Shown here: positions 42,588 through 51,672 of the stretch, one piece after another
Position numbering within the stretch: position 1 is the stretch's first letter
How the letters are laid out: each line of letters opens with the position of its first letter
DNA from: Candidatus Avedoeria danica
Lineage (GTDB): Bacteria > Chloroflexota > Anaerolineae > Epilineales > Epilineaceae
Length of the DNA: 64,000 nucleotides
Direction: 5' to 3'
Assembly: GCA_016703025.1 (NCBI GenBank)
Contig: JADJCV010000004.1
Location: 806,001-870,000 of the forward strand
Position numbers and translations under genes: made by a program
The notes under the pieces: generated by a model
Database searches by the model: none
What the model saw: the letters and a program-made list of their open reading frames with translations, nothing else
Told to the model about the DNA's origin: nothing

Positions 42588-44513
42588 ATGCCTGACCGCG
42601 ACACCGACGAACCGGGACAGCGTGCGTTGAGCGCGGGCGGCAGGGGTGCGACGTTCGCCGACGTCGTCGCGCGACGCTGGTCGCGCCGGGACTTCCTGCG
42701 CAGCACGGCCATGGCCGGGCTCACGATCTACCTGCCGAACGTCCACAACCGCACGATTCCCACTGCCGAGAGCCGGCTTGGCTTCGGCCACGTATCAAGC
42801 ACGGTCGGTGACCGCATGGCGCTGGCCGATGGGCACCGCGCCTCGACGCTGCTCCGGTGGGGCGACCCGCTCTTCGCGGATGCGCCGGCGTTCGACCCGC
42901 TGCGGCAGACGCCTGCGGCACAGGCGCTCCAGTTCGGCTACAACTGCGATTTCGTCGGCTACTTCCCGCTTCCGCGGTCCACCGAATCGTGGCGTCGCGG
43001 ACTGCTCGTCGTGAACCATGAGTACACGAACCCCGAGCTGATGTTTCCGAACTACAACGCCGCGCTGCCGACCGCACAGCAGGTGGCCGTACAGCTCGAG
43101 AGCCTCGGACTCTCGATCGTCGAGGTCGTCCACGAAGGGGGTGAGTGGCAGCCGGTGCTCGGCAGTCCCTACAACCGTCGGATCACGGGCACGACGGAGT
43201 GCCAGATCACCGGTCCGGCGCTCGGCCATCGCCTGCTGCGCACGGCGGCCGACCCGCTCGGCCGTGCTGTGCGCGGCACGTTCGCCAACTGTTCTGCCGG
43301 GCGCACGCCGTGGGGGACGGTGCTCTCCGCCGAAGAGAACTTTCACGACGCGTTCGGCAACCGCCGCAGCTTGACCGACGACGACGAGGACTTGCTGAAC
43401 CACGCCCGCTCTGGGGTCGCGACCGGCGTCTCCAAGTGGGCGTGGGAGAGGCATGACGGCCGCTTCGACCTCGGACGCCACCCGCACGAACCCTACCGCT
43501 TCGGCTGGGTCGTCGAGGTCGATCCGTACGACCCCCAATGGGTTCCGCGCAAGCGGACGGCGCTCGGGCGGATGCGGCGCGAGGCGGCGAACTCGGTCGT
43601 CGCACCGGGGGGGCAGGTGGCGTTGTACTCCGGTGACGACACGGCGTTCGAGTACGTCTACAAGTTCGTGACGCGCGGCCACTTCAACCCGAACGACCGT
43701 GCGGCCAACCGCGATCTGCTCGACGAGGGCACGTTGCACGTGGCGCGCTTCAACGCGAACGGGAGCGGCGACTGGCTGCCGCTCGTGCACGGCCAGGGTC
43801 CGCTGACGAGCGTGAACGGGCTGCCCACGCAGGGTGATGTCCTGATCAACACGCTCAAGGCGGCCGACCTCGTCGGGGCCACGAAGATGGACCGGCCTGA
43901 GGACATCGAGATCGCGCCGGACGGCACGGTCTACATCGCGCTTACGAAGAATGCCCAGCGCGGCGTGCCCGGCCAGCCCAAGGCGGACCCCGCGAACCCG
44001 CGGGTCGAGAACAAGCACGGACACGTGATCGAGCTGATCGAGGACGCGGGGGATCACGCCGGGCGGCGATTCAGGTGGCGGCTCTTCCTGGTCTGCGGCG
44101 ACCCGGCGGATCCGACGACATACTTCGCAGGCTACCCGGCCACCGGCGGGATCTCGCGCATCAGCTGTCCGGACAACCTGGCGTTCGATCACGCCGGCAA
44201 CCTCTGGATCGCCACCGATGGACAGGCTGAGGCGTTCGGGATCAACGACGGCCTGTTCGTCGTTTCGGTCGATGGTCCGGAGCGCGGCCGGGTGCGGCGG
44301 TTCTTCAGCGCCGTGGCCGGCGCCGAGGTCACGGGCCACGCGTTCACCCCCAACGACACCACACTCTTCCTCTCCATCCAGCACCCGGGTGAGGGCAGCA
44401 CGTTCGCGGCGCCGTCGAGCCTATTCCCGGACGGCACGGCGCCACCGCGCCCGTCCGTGCTGGCCATCCAGCACGTGGACGGTCTGGCCATCGGGTCGGC
44501 CGTCGCCGGCTAG
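42588..44513 (+). CDS. Tat-exported PhoX/DUF839-family protein
   Basis: A 641-residue protein with a twin-arginine motif (ARRWSRRDFLRSTAMAGL, about residues 28-45) that would send the folded protein outward. The rest is the DUF839/PhoX fold, a six-bladed propeller: GYNCDFVGYFPL, GLLVVNHEYTNPELMFP, CSAGRTPWGTVLSAEENFHDAF, GWVVEVDPYDP, GGQVALYSGDDTAFEYVYKFV, MDRPEDIEIAPDGTVYIALT and DNLAFDHAGNLWIATDG. PhoX enzymes are Ca/Fe-dependent alkaline phosphatases, and the acidic and Cys residues expected in the blades are largely present. Start ATG 42588; earlier starts would displace the signal. The TAG stop forms the first bases of a 77-bp element. Confidence 0.9.
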   Translation: MPDRDTDEPGQRALSAGGRGATFADVVARRWSRRDFLRSTAMAGLTIYLPNVHNRTIPTAESRLGFGHVSSTVGDRMALADGHRASTLLRWGDPLFADAPAFDPLRQTPAAQALQFGYNCDFVGYFPLPRSTESWRRGLLVVNHEYTNPELMFPNYNAALPTAQQVAVQLESLGLSIVEVVHEGGEWQPVLGSPYNRRITGTTECQITGPALGHRLLRTAADPLGRAVRGTFANCSAGRTPWGTVLSAEENFHDAFGNRRSLTDDDEDLLNHARSGVATGVSKWAWERHDGRFDLGRHPHEPYRFGWVVEVDPYDPQWVPRKRTALGRMRREAANSVVAPGGQVALYSGDDTAFEYVYKFVTRGHFNPNDRAANRDLLDEGTLHVARFNANGSGDWLPLVHGQGPLTSVNGLPTQGDVLINTLKAADLVGATKMDRPEDIEIAPDGTVYIALTKNAQRGVPGQPKADPANPRVENKHGHVIELIEDAGDHAGRRFRWRLFLVCGDPADPTTYFAGYPATGGISRISCPDNLAFDHAGNLWIATDGQAEAFGINDGLFVVSVDGPERGRVRRFFSAVAGAEVTGHAFTPNDTTLFLSIQHPGEGSTFAAPSSLFPDGTAPPRPSVLAIQHVDGLAIGSAVAG

Positions 44514-44587
44514 TACTCCACCACTGTGGATTCTAGGGGTTCCCTAATCTGGTGGCCGCCACGAGCATGTTCAGTGGTGGAGTACGA
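44511..44587. repeat. 77-bp inverted-repeat element, copy 6
   Basis: The ends TAGTACTCCACCACTG and CAGTGGTGGAGTACGA are inverted repeats with one mismatch. Its core is the reverse complement of copies 1 and 5. It begins on the stop codon of the PhoX-like gene. Confidence 0.9.
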
Positions 44588-44661
44588 GTCCACCACCACT
44601 GCACAGTCTCCGGGTTCCCCCCCTAGTGGCCGCCCCGAGCGTGTCCAGTGGTGGCGCACTA
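44586..44661. repeat. 76-bp inverted-repeat element, copy 7
   Basis: It shares two bases with copy 6 and lies in the same orientation. The ends GAGTCCACCACCACTG and CAGTGGTGGCGCACTA retain the inner repeat, and CTAG occurs at the right end (44659-44662). It is one base shorter than the others. Confidence 0.8.
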
Positions 44662-44682
44662 GGAGACCGCGGCCCAACGAGA

Positions 44683-44688
44683 TAGAAT
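44683..44688 (+). promoter_or_regulatory. Candidate -10 element, possibly leaderless, for the epimerase gene
   Basis: TAGAAT ends eight bases before the GTG at 44697. With this spacing the transcript would begin at or next to the start codon; no ribosome site precedes the GTG. It lies 21 bp after the end of copy 7. Confidence 0.35.
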
Positions 44689-44696
44689 CGCCGATC

Positions 44697-45254
44697 GTGA
44701 ACGTCATCCCCACGGACCTCCCCGGCGTGCTTATCCTCGAACCGCGCGTCTTCCGCGACGGCCGGGGCTGGTTCGTCGAGACATGGCAGTCCGAACGCTA
44801 TGCCGCACTCGGTTTGCCGTCGACGTTCGTGCAGGACAATGTCTCCCGCTCGGTGCGCGGGGTGCTGCGCGGGCTGCACATCCAGAACCCGCGACCGCAG
44901 GGCAAGCTCGTGACCGTGCTCGAGGGCACGGTCTGGGACGTGGCGGTGGACGTACGCCGCGGCTCCCCGACGTTCGGCCGGTGGGCGGCCGTCGAGCTGA
45001 GCGGCGAGACGCTCCGCCAGTTCTGGGTGCCGGCCGGCCTCGCGCACGGCTTCCTCGTCCAGAGCGAGTCGGCCGTCTTCAGCTACAAGTGCACGGACGG
45101 CTACGATGCCGCCGCGGAGTTCGGCGTTCGGTGGGACGATCCGGATCTCGCGATCCCGTGGCCCTCCGCGTCACCGATCGTTTCTGGCAAGGATGCGGTG
45201 CTGCCGTTTCTGCGCGACATCGCGCCCGATCGGCTCGTGGCGTTCGATGGATAG
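44697..45254 (+). CDS. rfbC: dTDP-4-dehydrorhamnose 3,5-epimerase-like protein
   Basis: A 185-residue cupin enzyme of dTDP-rhamnose synthesis. RfbC landmarks are present: LILEPRVFRDGRGWFVETWQSERYAALG, FVQDNVSRSVRGVLRGLHIQNPRPQGKLVTVLEG with the catalytic His of GLH, WDVAVDVRRGSPTFGRW, and QFWVPAGLAHGFLVQSESAVFSYKCTDGY. C3/C5 epimerisation of dTDP-4-keto-6-deoxyglucose is the likely reaction. Other rhamnose genes are not nearby, so a different dTDP sugar is possible. The start is GTG 44697. Its end overlaps the next gene's ATG by eight bases. Confidence 0.93.
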   Translation: MNVIPTDLPGVLILEPRVFRDGRGWFVETWQSERYAALGLPSTFVQDNVSRSVRGVLRGLHIQNPRPQGKLVTVLEGTVWDVAVDVRRGSPTFGRWAAVELSGETLRQFWVPAGLAHGFLVQSESAVFSYKCTDGYDAAAEFGVRWDDPDLAIPWPSASPIVSGKDAVLPFLRDIAPDRLVAFDG

Positions 45255-46170
45255 CCATCTCGCCGATGCGCGGGTCATCATGGAAGCGACGCCGCCGCTC
45301 ATCCAGCACCGCGACAAGGCGTACGCCATCCTCGAGCACTGCCTGCGGGCATACACCCGCTTCGACGCGCTGTCCGTGCCGGACATCCAGGACGACGGGG
45401 AGTTCAACCGTTCGAGCGTCGAACGCGTCGGCAACCTGGATTTCGCGCGCTGGCTGCAGACGCAGGCGTCCAAGCCGCTGAGCCTGTACCGCGTGAGCGT
45501 CGCCACCGAAGCCGAGCCGTTCGCCGCGTGGCTGGACGCGGCGGAGGCGATGGGGGTCCGCGACGTCGTCCTCGTCGGCGGCGACGCGTCGCAGAAGCGG
45601 TACGGCGAGCGGGCCCTCGACGTCGCGAAAGCAGCCGAGATCGCCCGCGGCCGCGGCTTTCACTGCGGCGGCATCATCATTCCGACGCGCCGCAAGGAGT
45701 TCGTGCCGCGCCCGGCCAGCTACGACGAGCTCGCGCGGCTGCAGCTGAAGATCGCCGAGTCGAAGCTCTCGTTCTACACGACGCAGCTGCTGTACGAGGG
45801 CGAGTGGATGAGCTGCTTGCTGCTCGACATGGTCCGCACGATCCCGCTCGATCAGTTCCCGAAGATCTTCCTGACCTTCTCGCCCTTCGTCGGGGAGGAC
45901 GATCTCAACTTCGCGCTGCGCGCCCTCGGCGTGTACGTGCCGCGCGACGTCGAGCGAACGCTCCGCGGTGCCCGCAGCATGGTGGACGCTTCGATCGCCC
46001 AGCTGACGCTCGTCTGGGAGCGCCTCTCGACGTTTGCCGGCGAGATCGGGATCCCGGCCGACCGGCTCGGCATCAACGTCGAGTACCTGAACTCCCGCAA
46101 CCCGCGCAACGTTCGCGCTGCGTTCGAGCTGGCGGAGGAGTTCGGACGGATGATGGGGATCGACGGCTAG
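45247..46170 (+). CDS. Methylenetetrahydrofolate reductase-like protein
   Basis: A 307-residue TIM-barrel protein resembling MTHFR, the FAD enzyme that reduces methylene-THF to methyl-THF. Suggestive parts are SLYRVSVATEAEPFAAWLDAAEAMGVRDVVLVGGD (equivalent to the strand before the 'LRGD' loop), IARGRGFHCGGIIIPTRR, LQLKIAESKLSFYTTQLLYE (the 'FxxTQ' strand) and FPKIFLTFSPFVGED. The N-terminus is unlike the canonical MetF. It resembles the short MTHFR-like group rather than E. coli MetF. ATG 45247 overlaps the previous stop. The TAG stop is the first three bases of copy 8 of the 77-bp element. Confidence 0.7.
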   Translation: MDSHLADARVIMEATPPLIQHRDKAYAILEHCLRAYTRFDALSVPDIQDDGEFNRSSVERVGNLDFARWLQTQASKPLSLYRVSVATEAEPFAAWLDAAEAMGVRDVVLVGGDASQKRYGERALDVAKAAEIARGRGFHCGGIIIPTRRKEFVPRPASYDELARLQLKIAESKLSFYTTQLLYEGEWMSCLLLDMVRTIPLDQFPKIFLTFSPFVGEDDLNFALRALGVYVPRDVERTLRGARSMVDASIAQLTLVWERLSTFAGEIGIPADRLGINVEYLNSRNPRNVRAAFELAEEFGRMMGIDG

Positions 46171-46244
46171 CACCCCGTCACTGGACATGCCTTGGGTGCC
46201 ATACAGAGTGCGCAGGCCGGCGACTGTGCAGTGGCGGGGTACGA
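46168..46244. repeat. 77-bp inverted-repeat element, copy 8
   Basis: The ends TAGCACCCCGTCACTG and CAGTGGCGGGGTACGA are inverted repeats with a few changes. The core is diverged. It starts on the TAG of the MTHFR-like gene and ends two bases before the minus-strand TAG of the next gene. Confidence 0.82.
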
Positions 46245-46246
46245 AG

Positions 46247-49200
46247 CTACCGCCGCCGGTTGAGGCGCCACAGTGACGGCAGGTGGATCACGCACCCGGT
46301 CGCCGGGCAGCGGCCGAGCACCGTCGGTGCGGGCGACGGCGTCGCCTCGACCGGCGGCGTGGCGGAGGGCGTCGCCGTGGCGGCGGCCGTCGCGCTCGGC
46401 GGGCCGTCGGGCGTCGCGTCGAGCGGCGTCGTCGGTGTGGGCGATGGGGTCAGGCCCGCGGGATCGGTCGGCGTCGGCTCCGTCCCGCCGCCTGTCGGAC
46501 TCGCGTCGGGCGACGGCGAAGGTGTCGGTGACGGGTCCGGTGTCTGCGTCGGCGTCAACGTCGGCGCCGCCGTCGGCAGGAAGGCGGTCGGGGTGGCGCT
46601 GGGCACCACCGCCTCCGCGTACACGGCCGCGCCGTGCCGAAGCGTCCCAACCCAGGCCGACGGGCCGTCGACCTCGAGCGCGGCGATCTGGCCGGACGGG
46701 ATCCCGCTGGCGTCCGGCGACACGAGATGCCAAGCGTCGCCGATGAGCAGCTTGACGCCGCCGACCGGCGGCAGCACGCCCCGCCCGTGCCGATGGGTCC
46801 CGACCCACAGCCGGCCCGTCGGGTCGACGCCGAGCGCGCTGACGAGCCCGTCGTTCAGCCAGCGCTTGCCGACCCAATCGCGTGCGCGGCACGTGGCCAG
46901 CGGGCATGCGTCCAACTGCGCGTGCACGTTCTCGCCGCGCGGCCAATGGAAGACGCTGCCGAGCGTCGACCAGCCACCGGCCCAGACCTTGCCTCGCGTT
47001 CGGTCGACGGTCACCGCGTTGTAGACGCCGTAGTCGCCGTACGTGCCCATCGTCGAAGCGCTGTCCTTCTTCGTCCAGGACTTCCAGCGGCTGCCGTCGA
47101 AGCGGGCAACGCCGCCACCGGCGACCACGATCTGCTCCGGTTGGCCGGGTCCGATCGCAACACGGCGCTCCACCGGATAGTGCGCCGTCCAAACATGGCC
47201 GCTCTCGGGATCGATCGCCAGGTCGCTCACGCCGTTGCCGGCATTGAAGTCGGCCGTCACCTGGTGTTTGCGCCACGTACCGGCGGTCGGGTCGAGGACG
47301 GCCAGCCCGAAGCCGGTCGCCACGAGGTTGCCGTCGGCGACCCAGATGCGCCCGTCTTGGTCCGCCTCGACGGCGACGGCCTCGCGGTAGTCGCGCGGGC
47401 TGTTGTGCGGGTCGTACACCCGCCACACGCCGTCGACGAGGCCGGCAAGGCCGCCATCGAGCCAGCAGTCCGGGTAGTCCGGGCAGCTCGGTGGTGTGCC
47501 GGTCATCTGGAACAACGCATCGTTGCGCAGCGCCGACATCCAGGGCTCGCTGCCGTTGCGCAGCGTGATCTGCGTGGCCCGGTCGCCGGCCGGCCCGCGC
47601 GTCACGCGCACGACGCCGTCCGCGACGGCGAGGTCGGCGTTCAGCGTCGGCGAGAGCGTCAGCCGGCCGCTCAGCCCGTCGCCCTCGGGTGTGAACGCCA
47701 TGACGGTGTGGACCGTCGTCGCATCGCCCAGACGGACGAGGTCCAGCGCCTCGGGGAACAGCGCCTCGAAGGCCACCGCCGAAGGGACGTCGACGCGCAC
47801 CGTCGCTTCGCCCTTGACGGCCGCCGACGTGACCAGCGCCACGCGGCCGACCTCGCGGAACGCGCGCCACCATGTCCAAGCGTCCGTCTGCCGCTGCCAG
47901 CGCGCGACCCCACGGTTCTTCATGGCGAACCACGTCGTCTGGCCGAGCGGGTCGTCCGCCAGGGCGGTGATCTGGTTGGACGGCAGCCCGGCGTCGGCGG
48001 TCCGCAGCGCTCGCCAGGCCGGCGGCGCCGCCGGCTCGGCCGATCGCTCGGCCAGCCAGACCCCGTCCCCGTCCCCGTTGCGGTCGTCGATCGTGCCGAC
48101 GATCGGTCGCCCGTCGTCGACCACGATCGCCGACGCGCGGCGGTTGCGCGCGGACGGATCGCCGACGCTCCACGAGGTGTAGACATCGTCCGAGTCGAAC
48201 CAGCTTGGCGACCCGGGCGAATCGTCGAAGGTGGCCCTCGGGTCGAGGACGGTCAGGCCGAGGCCGACGTCCGTGCCCTCGCCCTGGCTCAGCCAGATCC
48301 GACCGGCGCCGGCCTCGACGGCGATTGCGCGGACGACATTGCCCTGCAGCCCGCGCACGTTCGGGTCCGGCCGGCCGCGCGGTTTGATGTAGTACGCCTG
48401 TCCGCTGGAGCACGACCACGCCTGGCCGAAGCCGCGCATCAAGAGGACGCCGTGCCCCTGCGTGGCGACCCACATCCGCTCGTCGGCATCCGCGGCGAGC
48501 GACCAGATCGTGCGGTCGTAGCACGCCGTGTCCGTCTCGGCCGTCGGATACCAGCGCCGCCACGCGCCGGCCTTGTTGGCCGCGAGGCCCCCGCCCGTGA
48601 GCACCCAGAAGTCCGTCTGCCCGAGGCAGTCGCTTTCGTGGCAGTTGCTGGCATCCCACGCGTAGTACGGCCGGGTCCCGACCCAGAGCGTCCCAGCCGA
48701 GTCGAGCGCCAGGTCGGTCACGTTGTCCGAGGGCAGCGACTTGAACCGCGGATCGGCCAGCGGATCGCCGGGCAGCGTGACGATTTCCGCTTGGCTGGCG
48801 GACGACCATGTGTTGGCGGCCGGATCGAAGCGTGCGATCCCGCCCGGCAGGAACGCGCCGCGCACGCTGCCGTCCTTCGAGGCCGGATGGGGCGCGCCGG
48901 CGTCCCACTCCTGTGCGAAGCCGACCCACAGTGTCCCGTCCGCCAGCGGCGCCACGGCCGTCACGACGCGCGCCGGCATGCCGGGCGATGTCGCCGGCGT
49001 GACGACCTGCCACTGTTCGCGCTCCGGCACGAAGCGCACGAGCCCGCGCGCCGTGGCGGCCCACACCCCCCCTCCGACCGCCGGCGCGACGTCGTACACC
49101 GTGTTGTCCGGCAGGGGGGTCTGCGGATGCAGGTATTGGACGTACGTCCCGGCGGCCAAGGACCAGCGCACGAGCCCGCCGGCATCCGCGGCGACCCACA

Positions 49201-49468
49201 GCGTGTCGCCGTCCTTGTGCATCGCGTTCACGCGGTCGCCGTTCGCGACGCTGCGCCAGCTGCCCCGCAGATCGGGCGCCGGATCCGAGGCCTGCATGGA
49301 CGACGGCGAACGATGGGCCGACATGTCGAGGATCGTGGCCAGGATCGCCGCAGCGACGATCACCGCGCGCAGCGCATGGCGCGCGACCGGCAGCCTTGGT
49401 GGCGCGGATGCGGTGCGGTGCGTGCGATCGGACTGTGGCTCGAGCGGCTGTGGCGCGAACAATGGCAT
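46247..49468 (-). CDS. Large exported beta-propeller protein with Thr/Pro-rich C-terminus
   Basis: A 1073-residue exoprotein. A signal anchor (LRAVIVAAAILATILDMSAH) starts near residue 34. The body is made of repeated two-component-regulator-type propeller blades of the form 'DGTLWVGT...GLVRFDP': GDTLWVAADAGGLVRWSL, GGVWAATARGLVRFVP, DGTLWVGFAQEWD, AGTLWVGTRPYYAW, ERMWVATQGHGVLL and RLWVGTHRHGRGV among others. A Thr/Pro/Ser-rich stretch of about 130 residues follows, ending CVIHLPSLWRLNRRR. No kinase or output domain is present, so it is a free propeller exoprotein. ATG 49468 was preferred to GTG 49471. The opposite strand has a 960-residue frame that is a shadow. Confidence 0.88.
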   Translation of the reverse strand: MPLFAPQPLEPQSDRTHRTASAPPRLPVARHALRAVIVAAAILATILDMSAHRSPSSMQASDPAPDLRGSWRSVANGDRVNAMHKDGDTLWVAADAGGLVRWSLAAGTYVQYLHPQTPLPDNTVYDVAPAVGGGVWAATARGLVRFVPEREQWQVVTPATSPGMPARVVTAVAPLADGTLWVGFAQEWDAGAPHPASKDGSVRGAFLPGGIARFDPAANTWSSASQAEIVTLPGDPLADPRFKSLPSDNVTDLALDSAGTLWVGTRPYYAWDASNCHESDCLGQTDFWVLTGGGLAANKAGAWRRWYPTAETDTACYDRTIWSLAADADERMWVATQGHGVLLMRGFGQAWSCSSGQAYYIKPRGRPDPNVRGLQGNVVRAIAVEAGAGRIWLSQGEGTDVGLGLTVLDPRATFDDSPGSPSWFDSDDVYTSWSVGDPSARNRRASAIVVDDGRPIVGTIDDRNGDGDGVWLAERSAEPAAPPAWRALRTADAGLPSNQITALADDPLGQTTWFAMKNRGVARWQRQTDAWTWWRAFREVGRVALVTSAAVKGEATVRVDVPSAVAFEALFPEALDLVRLGDATTVHTVMAFTPEGDGLSGRLTLSPTLNADLAVADGVVRVTRGPAGDRATQITLRNGSEPWMSALRNDALFQMTGTPPSCPDYPDCWLDGGLAGLVDGVWRVYDPHNSPRDYREAVAVEADQDGRIWVADGNLVATGFGLAVLDPTAGTWRKHQVTADFNAGNGVSDLAIDPESGHVWTAHYPVERRVAIGPGQPEQIVVAGGGVARFDGSRWKSWTKKDSASTMGTYGDYGVYNAVTVDRTRGKVWAGGWSTLGSVFHWPRGENVHAQLDACPLATCRARDWVGKRWLNDGLVSALGVDPTGRLWVGTHRHGRGVLPPVGGVKLLIGDAWHLVSPDASGIPSGQIAALEVDGPSAWVGTLRHGAAVYAEAVVPSATPTAFLPTAAPTLTPTQTPDPSPTPSPSPDASPTGGGTEPTPTDPAGLTPSPTPTTPLDATPDGPPSATAAATATPSATPPVEATPSPAPTVLGRCPATGCVIHLPSLWRLNRRR

Positions 49469-49569
49469 CACGGATCAGACGGTCCGCAGAAGCGGGCGAT
49501 ACGGCGCGGCGGCTAGCGTAGTCGATGGGCGCGCGGCTGACAAGGCGAGCCCTGCCGACGAACGTCGGT

Positions 49570-51672
49570 TCACGGGCCCCCGACCGGACTTTGCGTCGCC
49601 GATCCCGACGCCTCCCGCCTCGCCAGCCGTCGCACCGCCGCGGGGTCCAGCACCGGCGGCCCGATGTCGACGCGCGTCACGCCGATCCAGTCCTCGCCGG
49701 GTCCGATCGCGCCTGAGATGACGGCCGGGACACCCGAACTTGCGGTGCGGATCCGGAGCTGAACCTCTTGCGTCCCCGGCGGCGTGCCGATCGGTACGCC
49801 GGCCCGCAGCGCGATCTCGACGATCGATTCCGGCGGCGTGTCTTCGAGGTCGCGGTCGCGCAGCAACGGGTCCACGCCGAGGCTGATCGCCTGTCCGTGC
49901 TGCGCGTCCCAGAGCCGGACTTCGACGAACACCTCGCCCGACAAAGGCGCGTGCGGCTGCCAGCGGGTCATCAGCCCGAGCCGCTGCCCGGCGGCGACGG
50001 TCGGCCGCTCGAATGCCGCGTCGTTCAACGCCAGCCCGTTCGACCACGTGGCAATGGCACCGGCCGCCGCCCGCGACGATTCCGGCGTCGGCCAACCGCC
50101 CACCCGGTACTCGCGCAGCCCGACCCGCAGCCACATGCGCGCGTACTGCCGCCGCTCGACGAGGTCCCATCGCTTGTCGGCGGCCTGCACGAGCGACTCG
50201 CCCTCGAAACCGCCACGCGGCATCGGCCGGTCGACGAACCAGATCCTTCCGCCCGCTGCCGGCGCCATCGCCAGCAGCCGCGCCTCGGCCGCGTACCGAT
50301 CCTCGTTCGGGAAGTGGGGCACCGGGGCCCATGGCAGCGCGACGCCGAGCGCCTTCGCCTCGGCGTCGAACGTGAAGCCGATCAGCGCGTCGTGCAGGAC
50401 GATCCGATCGCCGGGCACATAGCGGACCGCCAAGTCGGCGACGAGGCTCCGAAGATCGTCCTTGACATAATCCGATGCGCCGAATTGGCGCTGCAGTTGG
50501 GCGATCGACACGACCAGGCCCATCGTCGCGGCCGCCAGCAGTGCGGCGACGGACGCGACGGTGGCCGTCCGCCCGATGATGGGCCGCGGCTTGGCGCGGC
50601 CGCGACGATCGAACCAGCGCGTGACCGCGCTCGGCAGCCGGGCGCTCGCGCCGACGAGGAGCGCGAAGGCGGGCAGCGCCGGCAGGACGTGCCGCGGGCC
50701 GTTGTAGAGCGGGTTGACGGCTGAAAGACCGAGGACGCCGACGATCGGCAGGACGAGACCGGCGATCGCCATCGCCGCGCCGCGCCGCGTGCGCGGGTCC
50801 GCGAGGCCGACGCCGGCGCCGGCGAGCGCCAGCAACGCCAGTGGGGCGCTGCGGGCCAGCGGGTGGTCCAGCGACGGCGAGATGCCCACGGCGAACGCCG
50901 CCAGCGCCTGACGCACGACGACGTACGCGTCCACCGGCGCGAAGTCCACCTGCGTCGGACCGCCGAGGATCGCGGCCAGCCGCGGCAGTGCGACGAGCGC
51001 CGCCGCTCCCGCGATTGCCGCCGCCGCCCAACGCACGCGCGTCGCCGCCCGCCGCCATGCCGCCGGCAGCACGAACGGCGCCTGCGCCAGCGCCACGAAC
51101 CCGACGAACGGGTGGACGAGCACGCCGACGGCCGCGGCCGCCGCCCAGCGCCACGCCCGTGCGGTCGGATCGCCCGTGCCGGCCGCAATCGCTGTCAGCG
51201 CGAGGACGCACGGGACGAGCGCGGCGTACGGACGGAGCTCCTGGCTGTACCAGACGACGAACGGCGCGGCGGTGATGGCGATCGCCGCCGCGATGCCGGC
51301 CAGGCGGCCGAACAGGCGGCGGCCGGCGACCCAGGCCAGCGGCACGGCCGTCACGCCGAGCGCGGCGCCGAGAAAACGCTGGGCCCAGATGCCGTCGCCG
51401 AGCACGACCCGGCCGGCCGCGAGCACCAGGAAGTAGAGCGGCGGCATCGGATCCGTCGTGGCGAAGCCGTCGACGATGATCCGGCCGCGCACGAGGTCGA
51501 GGAAGCCGAGGCCGGCGCGGTGAAGGCTGAGGCCCTCGTCGCTCCACAGGGGCTGGGCGTCAAGCGCGTGGCAGCGAACCGCCGCGGCCAGCAGGACCAG
51601 CGCTGCGACCGCACCGCGATCGAGCCGCGCGCCGACCGCCGGTCGGTGCCGCTCGGGTGTGGCATCCGTCAT
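49570..51672 (-). CDS. GT-C (PMT/GT39-like) membrane glycosyltransferase
   Basis: A 700-residue protein with about ten membrane segments and an extracytoplasmic C-terminus. The first loop (HALDAQPLWSDEGLSLHRAGLGF) has the DE pair of polyprenyl-phosphate-sugar GT39/ArnT-like enzymes. AAPFVVWYSQELRPYAALVPCVLALTAIA is the common second landmark. It probably transfers a sugar from a polyprenyl-phosphate donor to an exported acceptor. The C-terminal 300 residues (beta-rich, MTRWQPHAPLSGEVFVEVRLWD) may bind carbohydrate. Its ATG overlaps the TGA of the previous gene (ATGA), so both are co-translated and may work together. Confidence 0.88.
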   Translation of the reverse strand: MTDATPERHRPAVGARLDRGAVAALVLLAAAVRCHALDAQPLWSDEGLSLHRAGLGFLDLVRGRIIVDGFATTDPMPPLYFLVLAAGRVVLGDGIWAQRFLGAALGVTAVPLAWVAGRRLFGRLAGIAAAIAITAAPFVVWYSQELRPYAALVPCVLALTAIAAGTGDPTARAWRWAAAAAVGVLVHPFVGFVALAQAPFVLPAAWRRAATRVRWAAAAIAGAAALVALPRLAAILGGPTQVDFAPVDAYVVVRQALAAFAVGISPSLDHPLARSAPLALLALAGAGVGLADPRTRRGAAMAIAGLVLPIVGVLGLSAVNPLYNGPRHVLPALPAFALLVGASARLPSAVTRWFDRRGRAKPRPIIGRTATVASVAALLAAATMGLVVSIAQLQRQFGASDYVKDDLRSLVADLAVRYVPGDRIVLHDALIGFTFDAEAKALGVALPWAPVPHFPNEDRYAAEARLLAMAPAAGGRIWFVDRPMPRGGFEGESLVQAADKRWDLVERRQYARMWLRVGLREYRVGGWPTPESSRAAAGAIATWSNGLALNDAAFERPTVAAGQRLGLMTRWQPHAPLSGEVFVEVRLWDAQHGQAISLGVDPLLRDRDLEDTPPESIVEIALRAGVPIGTPPGTQEVQLRIRTASSGVPAVISGAIGPGEDWIGVTRVDIGPPVLDPAAVRRLARREASGSATQSPVGGP

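Noticed and set aside
46634..49516. 960-residue plus-strand frame
   Set aside because: It is the antisense shadow of the propeller exoprotein, whose repeats, signal peptide and C-terminal motif are convincing.
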